From positions 1 to 35,442 of the forward strand of contig NZ_VTEH01000023.1 of assembly GCF_008180615.1 (NCBI RefSeq): a stretch of DNA of 35,442 bases. Direction: 5' to 3'. Of this stretch, positions 17,231 to 24,959 are shown piece after piece. This DNA comes from Rossellomorea vietnamensis (GTDB lineage: Bacteria; Bacillota; Bacilli; Bacillales; Bacillaceae_B). The translations under genes and the position numbers were made by a program. The notes under the pieces are model-generated. The model saw only the letters and a list, made by a program, of their open reading frames with translations. It made no database searches and was not told where the DNA came from. Position 1 is the first letter of the stretch, and each line of letters begins with the position of its first letter.

Positions 17231-17337
17231 ATTGCTTTAAGGACATGCCATCCCAAATATGATAAAATACTGTCGTATGTTATGATTTGATGGTGAATTT
17301 ATTCGATCCCATAAACAAAGTTTAAAGGAGAGTCATA

Positions 17338-18270
17338 ATGGAAAAAGTATTGATTTTTGGCCATAAGAACCCTGATACAGATACAATCTGTTCTGCCCTG
17401 GTGTACGCAGACTTGAAAACACAATTGGGTATGAATGCTGAACCGGTCCGCCTCGGTGAAATCAACGGAGAAACGCAATATGCTCTTGACCATTTCAAAG
17501 TCGAAGCTCCCCGTCTTGTTGAAAAAGTGGCAGCAGAAGCGAAGGAAGTCATCCTTGTTGACCATAATGAGCGCCAGCAAAGCGCTGATGATATTGATGA
17601 GGTAAGGGTCCTTGAAGTAATCGATCACCACAGAATCGCAAACTTTGAAACAAGCGATCCATTATACTACCGTGCTGAGCCAGTTGGCTGCACGGCGACG
17701 ATTTTGAATAAAATTTATAAAGAAAAAGGCTTGAGCATCAGCAAGGAGATGGCAGGATTGATGCTGTCTGCGATCATTTCTGATTCCCTTCTGTTCAAAT
17801 CTCCTACTTGTACAGAAGAAGATGTGGAAGCAGCACGCGAACTTGCTGAAATTGCCGGCGTCGATACTGATGAGTACGGACTTGAAATGCTTAAAGCGGG
17901 AGCGAGCTTAGGGGATAAGACGTCAGCAGACCTGATTTCCCTGGATGCCAAAGAGTTCCAGATGGGAAGCTATAAAGTAGAAGTGGCACAGGTAAACGCC
18001 GTGGACACGGATGAAGTCCTTCAGCGCCAAGGCGAGCTGGAAGAAGCCATCTCCAAGACGATTTCAGAAAAAGACTTGGATCTATTCCTGTTTGTGACTA
18101 CTGATATCCTTAACAGCGATTCAGTTGCGCTTGCATTAGGCGAAAAAACTGAAGCTGTAGAAAAAGCTTATGATGTAAAGCTGAACAACAATACAGCTAT
18201 ACTGAAGGGCGTTGTTTCCCGTAAGAAACAAATCGTGCCTGTACTGACAGATACGCTGAAGAATATGTAA
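17338..18270 (+). CDS. ppaC: Manganese-dependent (family II) inorganic pyrophosphatase
   Basis: A cytoplasmic enzyme that hydrolyses pyrophosphate and so pulls biosynthetic reactions forward. The 310-residue protein is a DHH-family phosphoesterase: GHKNPDTDTICSA at the N terminus supplies metal-binding His and Asp residues, LVDHNE and VIDHH (the DHH motif) complete the bimetal site, and SRKKQIVP near the C terminus is the family II substrate-binding signature. Length and motifs are normal. AAAGGAG precedes the ATG. It appears to be a single-gene unit with a terminator behind it. Confidence 0.96.
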   Translation: MEKVLIFGHKNPDTDTICSALVYADLKTQLGMNAEPVRLGEINGETQYALDHFKVEAPRLVEKVAAEAKEVILVDHNERQQSADDIDEVRVLEVIDHHRIANFETSDPLYYRAEPVGCTATILNKIYKEKGLSISKEMAGLMLSAIISDSLLFKSPTCTEEDVEAARELAEIAGVDTDEYGLEMLKAGASLGDKTSADLISLDAKEFQMGSYKVEVAQVNAVDTDEVLQRQGELEEAISKTISEKDLDLFLFVTTDILNSDSVALALGEKTEAVEKAYDVKLNNNTAILKGVVSRKKQIVPVLTDTLKNM

Positions 18271-18312
18271 TATAGAAAGAACCGGCTGCCTTTGGCTGCC
18301 GGTTTTTCTATA
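18271..18312 (+). terminator. Rho-independent terminator after ppaC
   Basis: ACCGGCTGCC and GGCTGCCGGT pair with little mismatch, extended by TATAGAAA/TTTCTATA at the base; TTTTT follows the GC stem. It begins directly after the stop codon. Confidence 0.85.
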
Positions 18313-18551
18313 GGCTTTCAGCAAGTAATCAAGGTGCAGAGACGAGATCAATGAGCATGGTTGATGAGTGTTTTCAACACTCAATTAATTAATTAATTCT
18401 ATTTTTATTAAGCCTTTTGAGTCAGTATTTTTTAATGCAAAAACTCAGCGGCATGAAAGAATTCAAAAAATGTCGTTTGCGCTGGGTTGGTGGAAAAACA
18501 CTTGTCAGCGCAGATGATGAAAGCTGCTGTGAACTGCGTAAAAGAGTTGAT

Positions 18552-18666
18552 TCGTTGATAGAATACTGATTTTCGTTGATAGATGTACACATATCGTTGA
18601 TAGGAGAGCGAAACTCGTTGATAGAAGGTCAAGTTTCGTTGATAGAGCCTTTGATTTCGTTGATAG
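18552..18666. repeat. Array 4: six TCGTTGATAG cores at exact 21-bp spacing
   Basis: The 10-bp core TCGTTGATAG starts at 18552, 18573, 18594, 18615, 18636 and 18657, every step exactly 21 bp. The 11-bp spacers (AATACTGATTT, ATGTACACATA, GAGAGCGAAAC, AAGGTCAAGTT, AGCCTTTGATT) do not resemble each other. The array lies between the converging genes ppaC and the kinase at 19125. The spacing is two helical turns, so all cores face the same side of the DNA. It looks like a set of protein-binding sites more than a slippage product. Confidence 0.9.
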
Positions 18667-18803
18667 TGCACCGCGGGCTGTCCAAGGCATAGTAGTATTA
18701 GATTTCTTCAAGTTCCCGTCCAAATACGGGCAGTATTCTTATACCAAACGGGCTTAGGACTATGGAGGGAGGACGGGAGAAACTGAAAATCCGTTCTTTA
18801 TAG

Positions 18804-19105
18804 AAGGCTCTTTTCGTAAACTTTGTTGCTATTTGGTATGAATTTCGTAAGGTGACGTCACATTCACTGGAACTACCCTGGTAAGCAAGTCAGAAAAGAG
18901 CTGCTTTCCCCATGTTAAAGAGAGAACCTTCGTATCCGGGGAAATCCCGTATCTTGGGGATTCTTCTAAAAGAAACAATATTTGAAGAAAACCTTTCTAA
19001 ATGATTGTTGCTTTTAAATGCTAATTTATCCTACTCCCCTCTTACGTAGAAGGAGTGGAAATCCATTACTTTTAAAACAGCCACAATCTTTGCGGAAACA
19101 GCCTT
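18804..19105 (+). mobile_element. MITE-like element, family B copy 2 (longest)
   Basis: About 302 bp bounded by imperfect 27-bp terminal inverted repeats: the left arm from 18804 (AAGGCTCTTTTCGTAAAC, then TTTGTTGCT) matches the reverse complement of the right arm (19079-19105) at 21 of 27 positions. The interior has no gene. Copies or parts occur at 4148, 21362 (reverse), 27638 and 35088. It lies between array 4 and the kinase terminator. Confidence 0.7.
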
Positions 19106-19109
19106 ATAG

Positions 19110-19141
19110 AAAAAAGCGAATTCACTAAGAATCCGCTTTTT
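19110..19141 (-). terminator. Terminator overlapping the kinase stop codon
   Basis: On the reverse strand AAGCGGATTC and GAATTCGCTT pair around TTAGT, followed by TTTTCT. The stop codon of the kinase gene (19125-19127) lies inside the loop. Confidence 0.75.
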
Positions 19142-20396
19142 CTCCATCCTCATGCAAAGGAAGAGTGATCCGTACGACTGTCCCTTTGTCCAGCTGGCTT
19201 TCGTATTCAATTTTTCCGTGCATTTCCCGGATGATTTTGTTCGTGACCATACTGCCGAGACCGGTTCCTTTGGTTTTCGTTGTGTAAAAAGGCAATCCGA
19301 TTTTGCTTAGCTGTTCCGGCGTCATCCCGGTACCATCGTCTGAAATAAGGATTTCCAACATATCGGATGTGCTGCCGGATTGAATGTCAATTGTAACTGT
19401 ACCGCGTTCGTTTTCAGTAGATTCAATCCCATTCTTAATGACATTCATGATTGCCTGTTTTAAATGGTGCTCATCGCCTTGGATGTGATAATCATTTTCT
19501 GCCTCGAATAGAATCGATGTATTTGAGTAGGCAGCAAAAGGCCTGAGAAGGTCAACACTCGACTGGATCACCCTTGAGAGATTTATGGATGACAGATGAA
19601 ATTTCTCAGGCTTGGTGATGTTGAGATAGTCGGTGATGATTTTGTTTGTCCGATCCAATTCTTCAAGAATGAGCGGTGAAAACCTCTTGAATTCTTGATC
19701 CTTAGTCCCTTCGCTCAGATGCTGAATGAACCCTCTTACAGTTGAGAGCGGGTTTCTGATCTCATGTGCAATGGATGCAGCCATCTGCCCGACCATATTC
19801 AATTTATCAAGATAGACCATTTCTTCAATCTGAGCATTGGTTTTGATCAGCTTTTCAATAATCAATACCAAAGAAATGAAGGTTATATAGAAGGTGCTGA
19901 AGTAAATGATATAGAAAGAAAGATTCAGCATGGTGACTGTGAAAAAAATGATTGTGATATAAATAACCGAGTAAATTGTAAGTATCAAGACACTGACCAG
20001 TAATTTATACCGTGTCCTTAAGAGCACTCTGCGGAAAACTAGTGCTGTGGCGAAAGCTATAATGGAAACAGCAAGCCCAATAATGACATAAGGTCCACCG
20101 ATAAGATACCGGGTTATGCATACAACCAGAAGGACCATGCTGCCTGAGATCACCCCTCCATAAATGGTTGTAATCATGATGGCAATCATCCGTAAGTCAA
20201 AATGTGTGGCCCCTAAGGTCTCGATTGGGTAAAACATACAAAACAATGCACCCAATGATCCGATGAAACCATATGAGATCTTCTGTTTCAGCTCCAGCTG
20301 CTGCTGGGGCTGAAAGGGAAAGAAAATATTTGCATTGAAGGTAAATGAAAACAGGATGGTTATATTGACCAATAAAGTCTTAATTAATATAATCAA
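19125..20396 (-). CDS. KinB-like membrane sensor histidine kinase
   Basis: A membrane kinase resembling the sporulation kinase KinB, which feeds phosphate into the Spo0F/Spo0B/Spo0A relay. With the TTG start it has 423 residues: about six membrane helices in 1-180 with almost no extracellular domain, a dimerisation helix with SIAHEIRNPLSTVRGF (His211), and an ATPase domain with NVIKNGIES (N box), SDDGTGMT and TKTKGTGLGSMVT (G box). TTG 20396 is chosen because GGAGG lies 7 nt upstream (20404-20408) and a sigma-A-like promoter lies at 20484-20512. The longer reading from 20516 would begin upstream of that promoter and has no ribosome binding site. It has no partner regulator next to it, as expected for an orphan sporulation kinase. 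Confidence 0.82.
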   Translation of the reverse strand: MIILIKTLLVNITILFSFTFNANIFFPFQPQQQLELKQKISYGFIGSLGALFCMFYPIETLGATHFDLRMIAIMITTIYGGVISGSMVLLVVCITRYLIGGPYVIIGLAVSIIAFATALVFRRVLLRTRYKLLVSVLILTIYSVIYITIIFFTVTMLNLSFYIIYFSTFYITFISLVLIIEKLIKTNAQIEEMVYLDKLNMVGQMAASIAHEIRNPLSTVRGFIQHLSEGTKDQEFKRFSPLILEELDRTNKIITDYLNITKPEKFHLSSINLSRVIQSSVDLLRPFAAYSNTSILFEAENDYHIQGDEHHLKQAIMNVIKNGIESTENERGTVTIDIQSGSTSDMLEILISDDGTGMTPEQLSKIGLPFYTTKTKGTGLGSMVTNKIIREMHGKIEYESQLDKGTVVRITLPLHEDGEKADS

Positions 20397-20483
20397 GTAC
20401 GATCCTCCAGCTATATGATCAGTTTGGATAGGTATAGTCGCTGCAGTAAGCGGTCTGCTTAAATCTATACTCATTTGTTTTTT

Positions 20484-20512
20484 AGCATACCAATCATTGG
20501 GGATTTGAACAA
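20484..20512 (-). promoter_or_regulatory. Sigma-A-like promoter of the kinase gene
   Basis: On the reverse strand TTGTTC (20512-20507), a 17-bp spacer and TATGCT (20489-20484). This puts the transcript start near 20477, giving an untranslated leader of about 80 nt before the TTG start. Confidence 0.55.
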
Positions 20513-20547
20513 TCATTTTGAAAGATTAATACCACCTTATAGAAATG

Positions 20548-20584
20548 AAAAACGCCCAAGCGTGTCAGGCCAGGGCGTTTTTTT
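20548..20584 (-). terminator. Terminator after the 118-residue gene
   Basis: AAAAACGCCC and GGGCGTTTTTTTA form a stem of GC pairs with A/T runs on both sides, so it could work in both directions. It begins 4 bp past the end of the reverse-strand gene at 20589. Confidence 0.85.
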
Positions 20585-20588
20585 AATA

Positions 20589-20945
20589 TTATTTAAGGTT
20601 TTCAATATCATCCCGCACATGCGGCTTATGCTCGTCCAGTACTCCGATTTTTTCGATATGCCGTTTTGTCTCCGCGTCTCCCAATTTATAAATCTTGGAA
20701 TATATTTTTTGCAGCGATCTGTCATAATTGGCATCCTGGGGGTCGTCATGATATTGCTTGAACGGGATATGGGAACGGAAAAAGGTAGAAACATCATCAT
20801 CGTAGTTGTCGTTAAAAAATTTTTTCAATTCCGTTCTCTCTTCCGGAGTCGCTAAAATGTGCAGCCCCGAACTTTCTTCAAAGGAAGGCTCCTCCAAGAT
20901 ATCCCCGCTTGTCATATCCACATAGTACGATCGTTTCTCTTCCAT
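20589..20945 (-). CDS. Conserved-looking hypothetical protein, 118 residues
   Basis: A soluble charged protein with many Asp/Glu/Lys and aromatic residues (TPEERTELKKFFNDNYDDD, FRSHIPFKQYHDD, SLQKIYSKIYKLGD). I have a feeling of a Bacillus family of unknown function but cannot name it. AGGAGG lies 7 nt before the ATG. Upstream, GTGCTT and AAGCAC (20974-20990) form an inverted repeat that may be an operator. It has its own terminator. Confidence 0.75.
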   Translation of the reverse strand: MEEKRSYYVDMTSGDILEEPSFEESSGLHILATPEERTELKKFFNDNYDDDVSTFFRSHIPFKQYHDDPQDANYDRSLQKIYSKIYKLGDAETKRHIEKIGVLDEHKPHVRDDIENLK

Positions 20946-21096
20946 TCTTTTGCCTCCTTGGATTTATATGTTCGTGCTTCATGTAAGCACTTATTACGAA
21001 ATAATAGTCTTATTATGTATAGATACCTCTATTTTCTGATATCTAAACGAGGGAAGCGTATACTCAGGCTTTTATAATGAAAAAAAGAGGGCAGAT

Positions 21097-21363
21097 TCAT
21101 TTAAGAGAGTCCGCCCCTGGAAGGGATAAGATTTCAGAACTAAACCTGGTCAGTTCGTTGTTTACGAGTCTGTGAGGGCCGGCCAGCTGTCCGTTGGCGT
21201 CCAGTCCCCATAGTGAAATTAGGATACTGTCATCTGACGGCAAAAATCTGAATTCAAACTCATCAAAGTTGGCAAAGTACGTTCTGGAGACTTTAGATCC
21301 AGAAGAACTGTCAGGAGCCAGCTGAATCTGTCCTCCTTCACTATCATTGTATAAATATAAATG
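21097..21363 (-). pseudogene. C-terminal remnant of an unknown gene, cut at its 5' side by a MITE-like repeat
   Basis: The reverse strand reads 88 codons of protein-like sequence ending in TGA at 21097-21099, including VSRTYFANFDEFEFRFLPSD, ILISLWGLDANGQLAGPHRL and RFSSEILSLPGADSLK. There is no start codon with a ribosome binding site. Upstream, the frame runs straight into the family B repeat at 21362-21534. Codon use and composition look like a true protein. The parent family is not recognised. Reading the far side of the repeat (21535-21620) gives an open but unrecognised stretch, so the N-terminal half is either degraded or lost. Confidence 0.6.
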
Positions 21364-21534
21364 TCTATTTTCGCATATATTATTGTTTTCGGTTATCCCT
21401 GGATACCAAGAGTTTTACCTCTTATCGAGGAAGAGGAGTTTTTTTCTTTTCGATATTACCGTATTTTTCCTACTTGCTATTGATATCTCTTCGGAATTAT
21501 ATCAAATAGCAGCAAAGTTTACGAAAAGAGCAAT
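21362..21534 (-). mobile_element. MITE-like element, family B copy 3
   Basis: On the reverse strand it runs GCTCTTTTCGTAAACTTTG, CTATTTGATA, AATTCCGAAGA, AAAAATACGGTAATA, GAGGTAAAACTCTTGGTATCC and ends near GCGAAAATAGAC. It is nearly collinear with copy 1 at 4148-4322. ATTTATAT-type sequence flanks both ends, a possible target-site duplication. It abuts the gene remnant at 21097-21363. Confidence 0.65.
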
Positions 21535-21656
21535 ATAAATAGAAAGAGCTTGGAGGTTTGTTAGATTTCGTTACCACAATTTTCTGAACCAGCCTCCAAA
21601 TTACTGTAAACTGAAAGGGAAACAAAAGTTATTGCTCATACAGAGGTGGTTATCTA

Positions 21657-22139
21657 ATGGGATACATAGAGGATATCAGGACACTTGTTGGAAAGAAGCC
21701 ATTAATTTTAACTGGTGCAGTGGTAGTGATTTTAGATAAAGAAGGAAGGATATTGCTTCAACAGAGAAGACATCCGGAAGGAGCATGGGGGCTGCCTGGA
21801 GGGTTGATGGAGCTTGGTGAATCCACAGAAGACACCGCACGCCGCGAGGTTTTGGAAGAAACGGGTCTGAAAGTAGGGAAGCTGGACCTGATAAATGTGT
21901 ACTCCGGAAAAAATTACTTTATCGTAGCAGCAAATGGTGATCAGTTCTATTCTGTAACAATTGCTTATAGTACTGCTGAAGTAAACGGAGTCCTTAAGGT
22001 GGACAAGGAAGAATCTATTCAATGTAACTATTTTTATAGAGAAGAGCTACCCGGTTATATCGTTAAGAGCCATCGTGAAGTACTCGATGAATTTCTGCAA
22101 AAAAGAGACTCTAAAATCAAACTGGAGAAGGATAAATGA
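21657..22139 (+). CDS. Nudix hydrolase
   Basis: A 160-residue cytoplasmic pyrophosphohydrolase of the Nudix superfamily, which cleaves nucleoside diphosphates linked to another group. The Nudix box at 49-71 fits GX5EX7REUXEEXGU: GLMELGE, then STEDTA, then RREVLEETGL. The substrate cannot be read from the sequence. AGAGGTGG precedes the ATG. The stop codon overlaps the start of the glycerate kinase gene by 4 bp (ATGA), so the two are translationally coupled. Confidence 0.92.
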   Translation: MGYIEDIRTLVGKKPLILTGAVVVILDKEGRILLQQRRHPEGAWGLPGGLMELGESTEDTARREVLEETGLKVGKLDLINVYSGKNYFIVAANGDQFYSVTIAYSTAEVNGVLKVDKEESIQCNYFYREELPGYIVKSHREVLDEFLQKRDSKIKLEKDK

Positions 22140-23275
22140 AAATAGTGGCTGCTCCTGATTCATTCAAAGAAAGTATGACAGCAATGGAAGTCTGTAATTC
22201 TATTGAAAAGGGTTTCCGGAAAGTCTTTCCGCAAGCTTGTGTCCACAAAATCCCCATTGCGGATGGAGGGGAGGGGACCGTACATGCACTGGTCAGCGCC
22301 ACAAATGGCATGCTAGTTGATATAGAGGTCACCGGTCCACATGGAAAACCGGTGAATGCGTATTATGGGGTTCTTGGAGATGGCAGGACGGCGGTTATTG
22401 AAATGGCAGCTGCTTCCGGTCTCCAGCATGTTCCTATAAAAAATAGAAACCCGCTTACGGCTACTTCTTTTGGTACAGGAGAATTAATAAAAGATGCCAT
22501 TGCCAGAGGGATGGATAAGATTATTCTCGGATTGGGAGGGTCGGCTACCAATGATGGTGGAGCAGGAATGGCCGCTGCCTTGGGAGTGAAGTTTTTCAAT
22601 GAGGATGGTGAGACATTCATTCCTGTCGGGGGGACACTTGATAGAATAGCTTCTCTATCCATGAATTCCTTCCAACCAAGGCTTAAAGGCATTGAGTTCA
22701 CAGTGGCATGTGATGTGGATAATCCCCTGGCCGGTCCAGAAGGGGCATCCCATGTATATGGACCGCAAAAGGGTGCCACTTCAGAAATGGTTCGATTGCT
22801 TGATGCCAACTTGATTCATTTCGGTCAGAAGCTTAGTGAGGCGGCTGGAATAAATGTTCTCGATTTCCCGGGAGCAGGTGCGGCTGGAGGAATGGGAGCC
22901 GGGGCAAAAGGATTCCTTAAAGCTGAGTTCAGGCCAGGGGTTGAACTGGTTTTGGATATGGTTCAGTTTGAGGAAGCAGTCGCCGATGCAGACCTCATCA
23001 TTACTGGTGAGGGCAGAATCGACGGGCAGAGCATCCATGGAAAAGCTCCCATCGGAGTTGCCCGCTATGCCAAAAAATATAATAAACCCGTCATTGCCAT
23101 AGCCGGTGAACTGGGAAAAGATTTTGAAAAGATCTTTGATCATGGAATAAACAGTGCATTCTGTATTGTTAGCGGTGTGATGAGTTTGGAGGAGGCACTG
23201 AGAAGAGGACCTGAAAATGTTGAAAGAACGGCGGAAAATATTGCGAGGCTGCTATTCATACAGAGGTCGTGGTGA
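22136..23275 (+). CDS. glxK: Glycerate kinase
   Basis: Phosphorylates D-glycerate, feeding it into lower glycolysis. The 379-residue protein begins MKIVAAPDSFKESMTAMEV and continues with PIADGGEGTV, LGLGGSATNDGGAGMAAALG, ACDVDNPLAGPEGAS, GAAGGMGAGAKGF and ITGEGRIDGQS, all typical of the GlxK/GarK family. Length is normal. Its start overlaps the Nudix stop codon, so expression is shared. No glyoxylate or tartronate genes are nearby, so the source of glycerate is not shown. Confidence 0.94.
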   Translation: MKIVAAPDSFKESMTAMEVCNSIEKGFRKVFPQACVHKIPIADGGEGTVHALVSATNGMLVDIEVTGPHGKPVNAYYGVLGDGRTAVIEMAAASGLQHVPIKNRNPLTATSFGTGELIKDAIARGMDKIILGLGGSATNDGGAGMAAALGVKFFNEDGETFIPVGGTLDRIASLSMNSFQPRLKGIEFTVACDVDNPLAGPEGASHVYGPQKGATSEMVRLLDANLIHFGQKLSEAAGINVLDFPGAGAAGGMGAGAKGFLKAEFRPGVELVLDMVQFEEAVADADLIITGEGRIDGQSIHGKAPIGVARYAKKYNKPVIAIAGELGKDFEKIFDHGINSAFCIVSGVMSLEEALRRGPENVERTAENIARLLFIQRSW

Positions 23276-23308
23276 GACCCTTTCCTTGTAAGCAGTCTAT
23301 TAAGAGAG

Positions 23309-23322
23309 CCTGAACGTTCAGG
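23309..23322. repeat. Perfect 14-bp palindrome
   Basis: CCTGAACGTTCAGG is a perfect palindrome, 33 bp after the glycerate kinase stop codon and 18 bp before the bidirectional terminator. Confidence 0.5.
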
Positions 23323-23340
23323 TTACCTTAAACCAAAAAC

Positions 23341-23376
23341 GAGCAGGACTGTATATCACAGAACCTGCTCTTTCCT
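23341..23376. terminator. Bidirectional terminator between glxK and panE
   Basis: GAGCAGG (23341-23347) pairs with CCTGCTC (23364-23370) and is followed by TTTCCTTT on the forward strand. It lies between converging genes. The reverse side has only a modest T run. Confidence 0.65.
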
Positions 23377-24285
23377 TTAGCTCTCATAAATTTTTAGATT
23401 CGCATAAATGACTTGCAGAGTCTGAGCAGGGATATCATACTTCGCCGCCTCTTTAAGCAGAAATCCGTATAAATGGTCCGCTTCGATGGGGAGTTTCTTT
23501 TCCATGTCTCTTTGAAGGGAAGATTTCATCTCAAATCCCATGCTGTTCAGTTTTTCCAATTGCTTAGCCTCAACATCATCCGCAATAGGAGCCCCAAGTT
23601 TTCTCATGATAGCCGAGGTTTCACTCAGAGTGTTTTTGATAGAAGACAAACCGATTTTGTTTTCTCTGATTGGACCAATTGGGGCCCGGAAGAGTGAAGT
23701 CACACCAGAAAGAGTCGTTATAAACAAATATTTATGCCACATGTCCTGAATGATTGTTTCAGAGAGAGTGAAGCTGGCTTTCGTGCCGCTTAAGGCATCT
23801 TGCAGCTTTAAAATCCGTGGAGTTTTCTCCCCTGTCCGCTCACCAAAAACCACATCATGGATTGGACTTGATTGAACGACACGCCCCTCCGAATCCAAAG
23901 TAGACTCTACAAAACAAAGTCCCCCAATGATATTATGCTCACCGAATCTGTCAACCAGCGTATCCACATGGTACATTCCGTTCAACAGAGGCAGAATCAT
24001 TGTCTCCTTGCCGACGTAAGGTTCAATGCTGTCCATTGCACTTTCCAGTTGGTACGCTTTCACAGATAGTATAATAGCATCATAGGGTATGGGGTTATCA
24101 CCAGATACAATAGTTTTCGGTTTCACATCAATATTTCCATGAACACTCTGAATAGAGAGCCCGGACTTTTCAAGCTGCTCCCTTCGCCGTTCACGTACAA
24201 GAAAAGTCACATCTTCTCCTTTTTCTGCAAGACGTCCGCCGAAATAACCGCCGACCGCGCCGGCTCCTACTACTAATATCTTCAT
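23377..24285 (-). CDS. panE: 2-dehydropantoate 2-reductase (ketopantoate reductase family)
   Basis: An NADPH-dependent reductase making pantoate for coenzyme A synthesis. The 302-residue protein has an N-terminal Rossmann fold (MKILVVGAGAVGGYFGGRLA), ILSVKAYQ, LPLLNGM, the catalytic Lys region DMWHKYLFITTLSG and the C-terminal helical domain with PIEADHLYG. AAGGAG precedes the ATG. Bacillus genomes often hold two or more panE-like paralogs and no panB/C/D is adjacent, so the true substrate could be another 2-oxo acid. Confidence 0.85.
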   Translation of the reverse strand: MKILVVGAGAVGGYFGGRLAEKGEDVTFLVRERRREQLEKSGLSIQSVHGNIDVKPKTIVSGDNPIPYDAIILSVKAYQLESAMDSIEPYVGKETMILPLLNGMYHVDTLVDRFGEHNIIGGLCFVESTLDSEGRVVQSSPIHDVVFGERTGEKTPRILKLQDALSGTKASFTLSETIIQDMWHKYLFITTLSGVTSLFRAPIGPIRENKIGLSSIKNTLSETSAIMRKLGAPIADDVEAKQLEKLNSMGFEMKSSLQRDMEKKLPIEADHLYGFLLKEAAKYDIPAQTLQVIYANLKIYES

Positions 24286-24388
24286 GTTTTCATTCTCCTT
24301 TTTTATAGAATTTAGGGTGCGATCCCAAAGCAGGATTGCTGCCCTTTTTATAGAATAGATAATATATAAATATTGAGAGGATGATCCA

Positions 24389-24952
24389 ATGCCCAGAAGA
24401 AAGAGAATATGGTTTCCAGGTGCAATGTACCATATAACTTCTCGCGGAAATCGAAAAGATACTATCTTTCATGAGAAAGATGACTACATTTATTATCTCC
24501 ATCTGCTTGAAAAAGCTCAAAAATGTTTTCCCTTTAAACTCCACTCCTATTGCCTCATGCCTAACCATATCCACTTATTAATAGAAACAGAAGCACATTC
24601 ACCCTCAGTAATCATCCATTATATCCACTCCCTTTATGCTAGATATTTCAATAACAAATATAGATATATTAGGCATCTGTTCCAAAACCGCTTTGATGAT
24701 AAAATCATTAAAGATTGGAAACACAAGATGGATACAAGCAGGTATATTTACTTAAACCCAGTAAAAGCCGGAATGGTGAAAAATCCAGAAAAATACCCTT
24801 GGAGCAGTTATAAAATTTTCATAGCCAATTATGAAGAGCCAATAATAAACAGTAACAAAATCATTGAAAATCTTTGCGGTGGATCTAAAAAAACTTACAA
24901 AAGTTATGTGGAACTAAATTTAAGTAAAGGCAGTTTCTATAACAAGTTGTAA
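24389..24952 (+). CDS. REP-associated tyrosine transposase (RAYT), IS200/Y1-type HUH nuclease
   Basis: A 187-residue single-strand DNA nuclease. It opens with PRRKRIWFPGAMYHITSRGN (substrate-binding strand), has MPNHIHLLIET with the HUH pair His60/His62, and RYIYLNPVKAGMVKNPEKYPWSS with the catalytic Tyr (119 or 121), all typical of RAYT-type Y1 proteins. It appears complete, with a GAGGAT ribosome binding site. RAYTs are usually single copy and are linked to short palindromic REP elements. Here a 20-copy array of an 11-bp palindrome begins 7 bp after the stop codon. No IS200-style flanking ends or tnpB are present. The neighbours are unrelated metabolic genes. Confidence 0.92.
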   Translation: MPRRKRIWFPGAMYHITSRGNRKDTIFHEKDDYIYYLHLLEKAQKCFPFKLHSYCLMPNHIHLLIETEAHSPSVIIHYIHSLYARYFNNKYRYIRHLFQNRFDDKIIKDWKHKMDTSRYIYLNPVKAGMVKNPEKYPWSSYKIFIANYEEPIINSNKIIENLCGGSKKTYKSYVELNLSKGSFYNKL

Positions 24953-24959
24953 TTGTGTT

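Noticed and set aside
18552..18666. CRISPR array
   Set aside because: The repeat is only 10 bp and the spacers 11 bp, far below CRISPR sizes, and no cas genes are in the window. The other arrays have conserved interiors or near-identical units rather than unique spacers.
18432..18723. Reverse-strand frames with seven-residue repeats (YQR every seven, or LST every seven)
   Set aside because: These are translations of the 21-bp array in two frames. No ribosome binding site precedes them, and the non-repeat parts are not protein-like.
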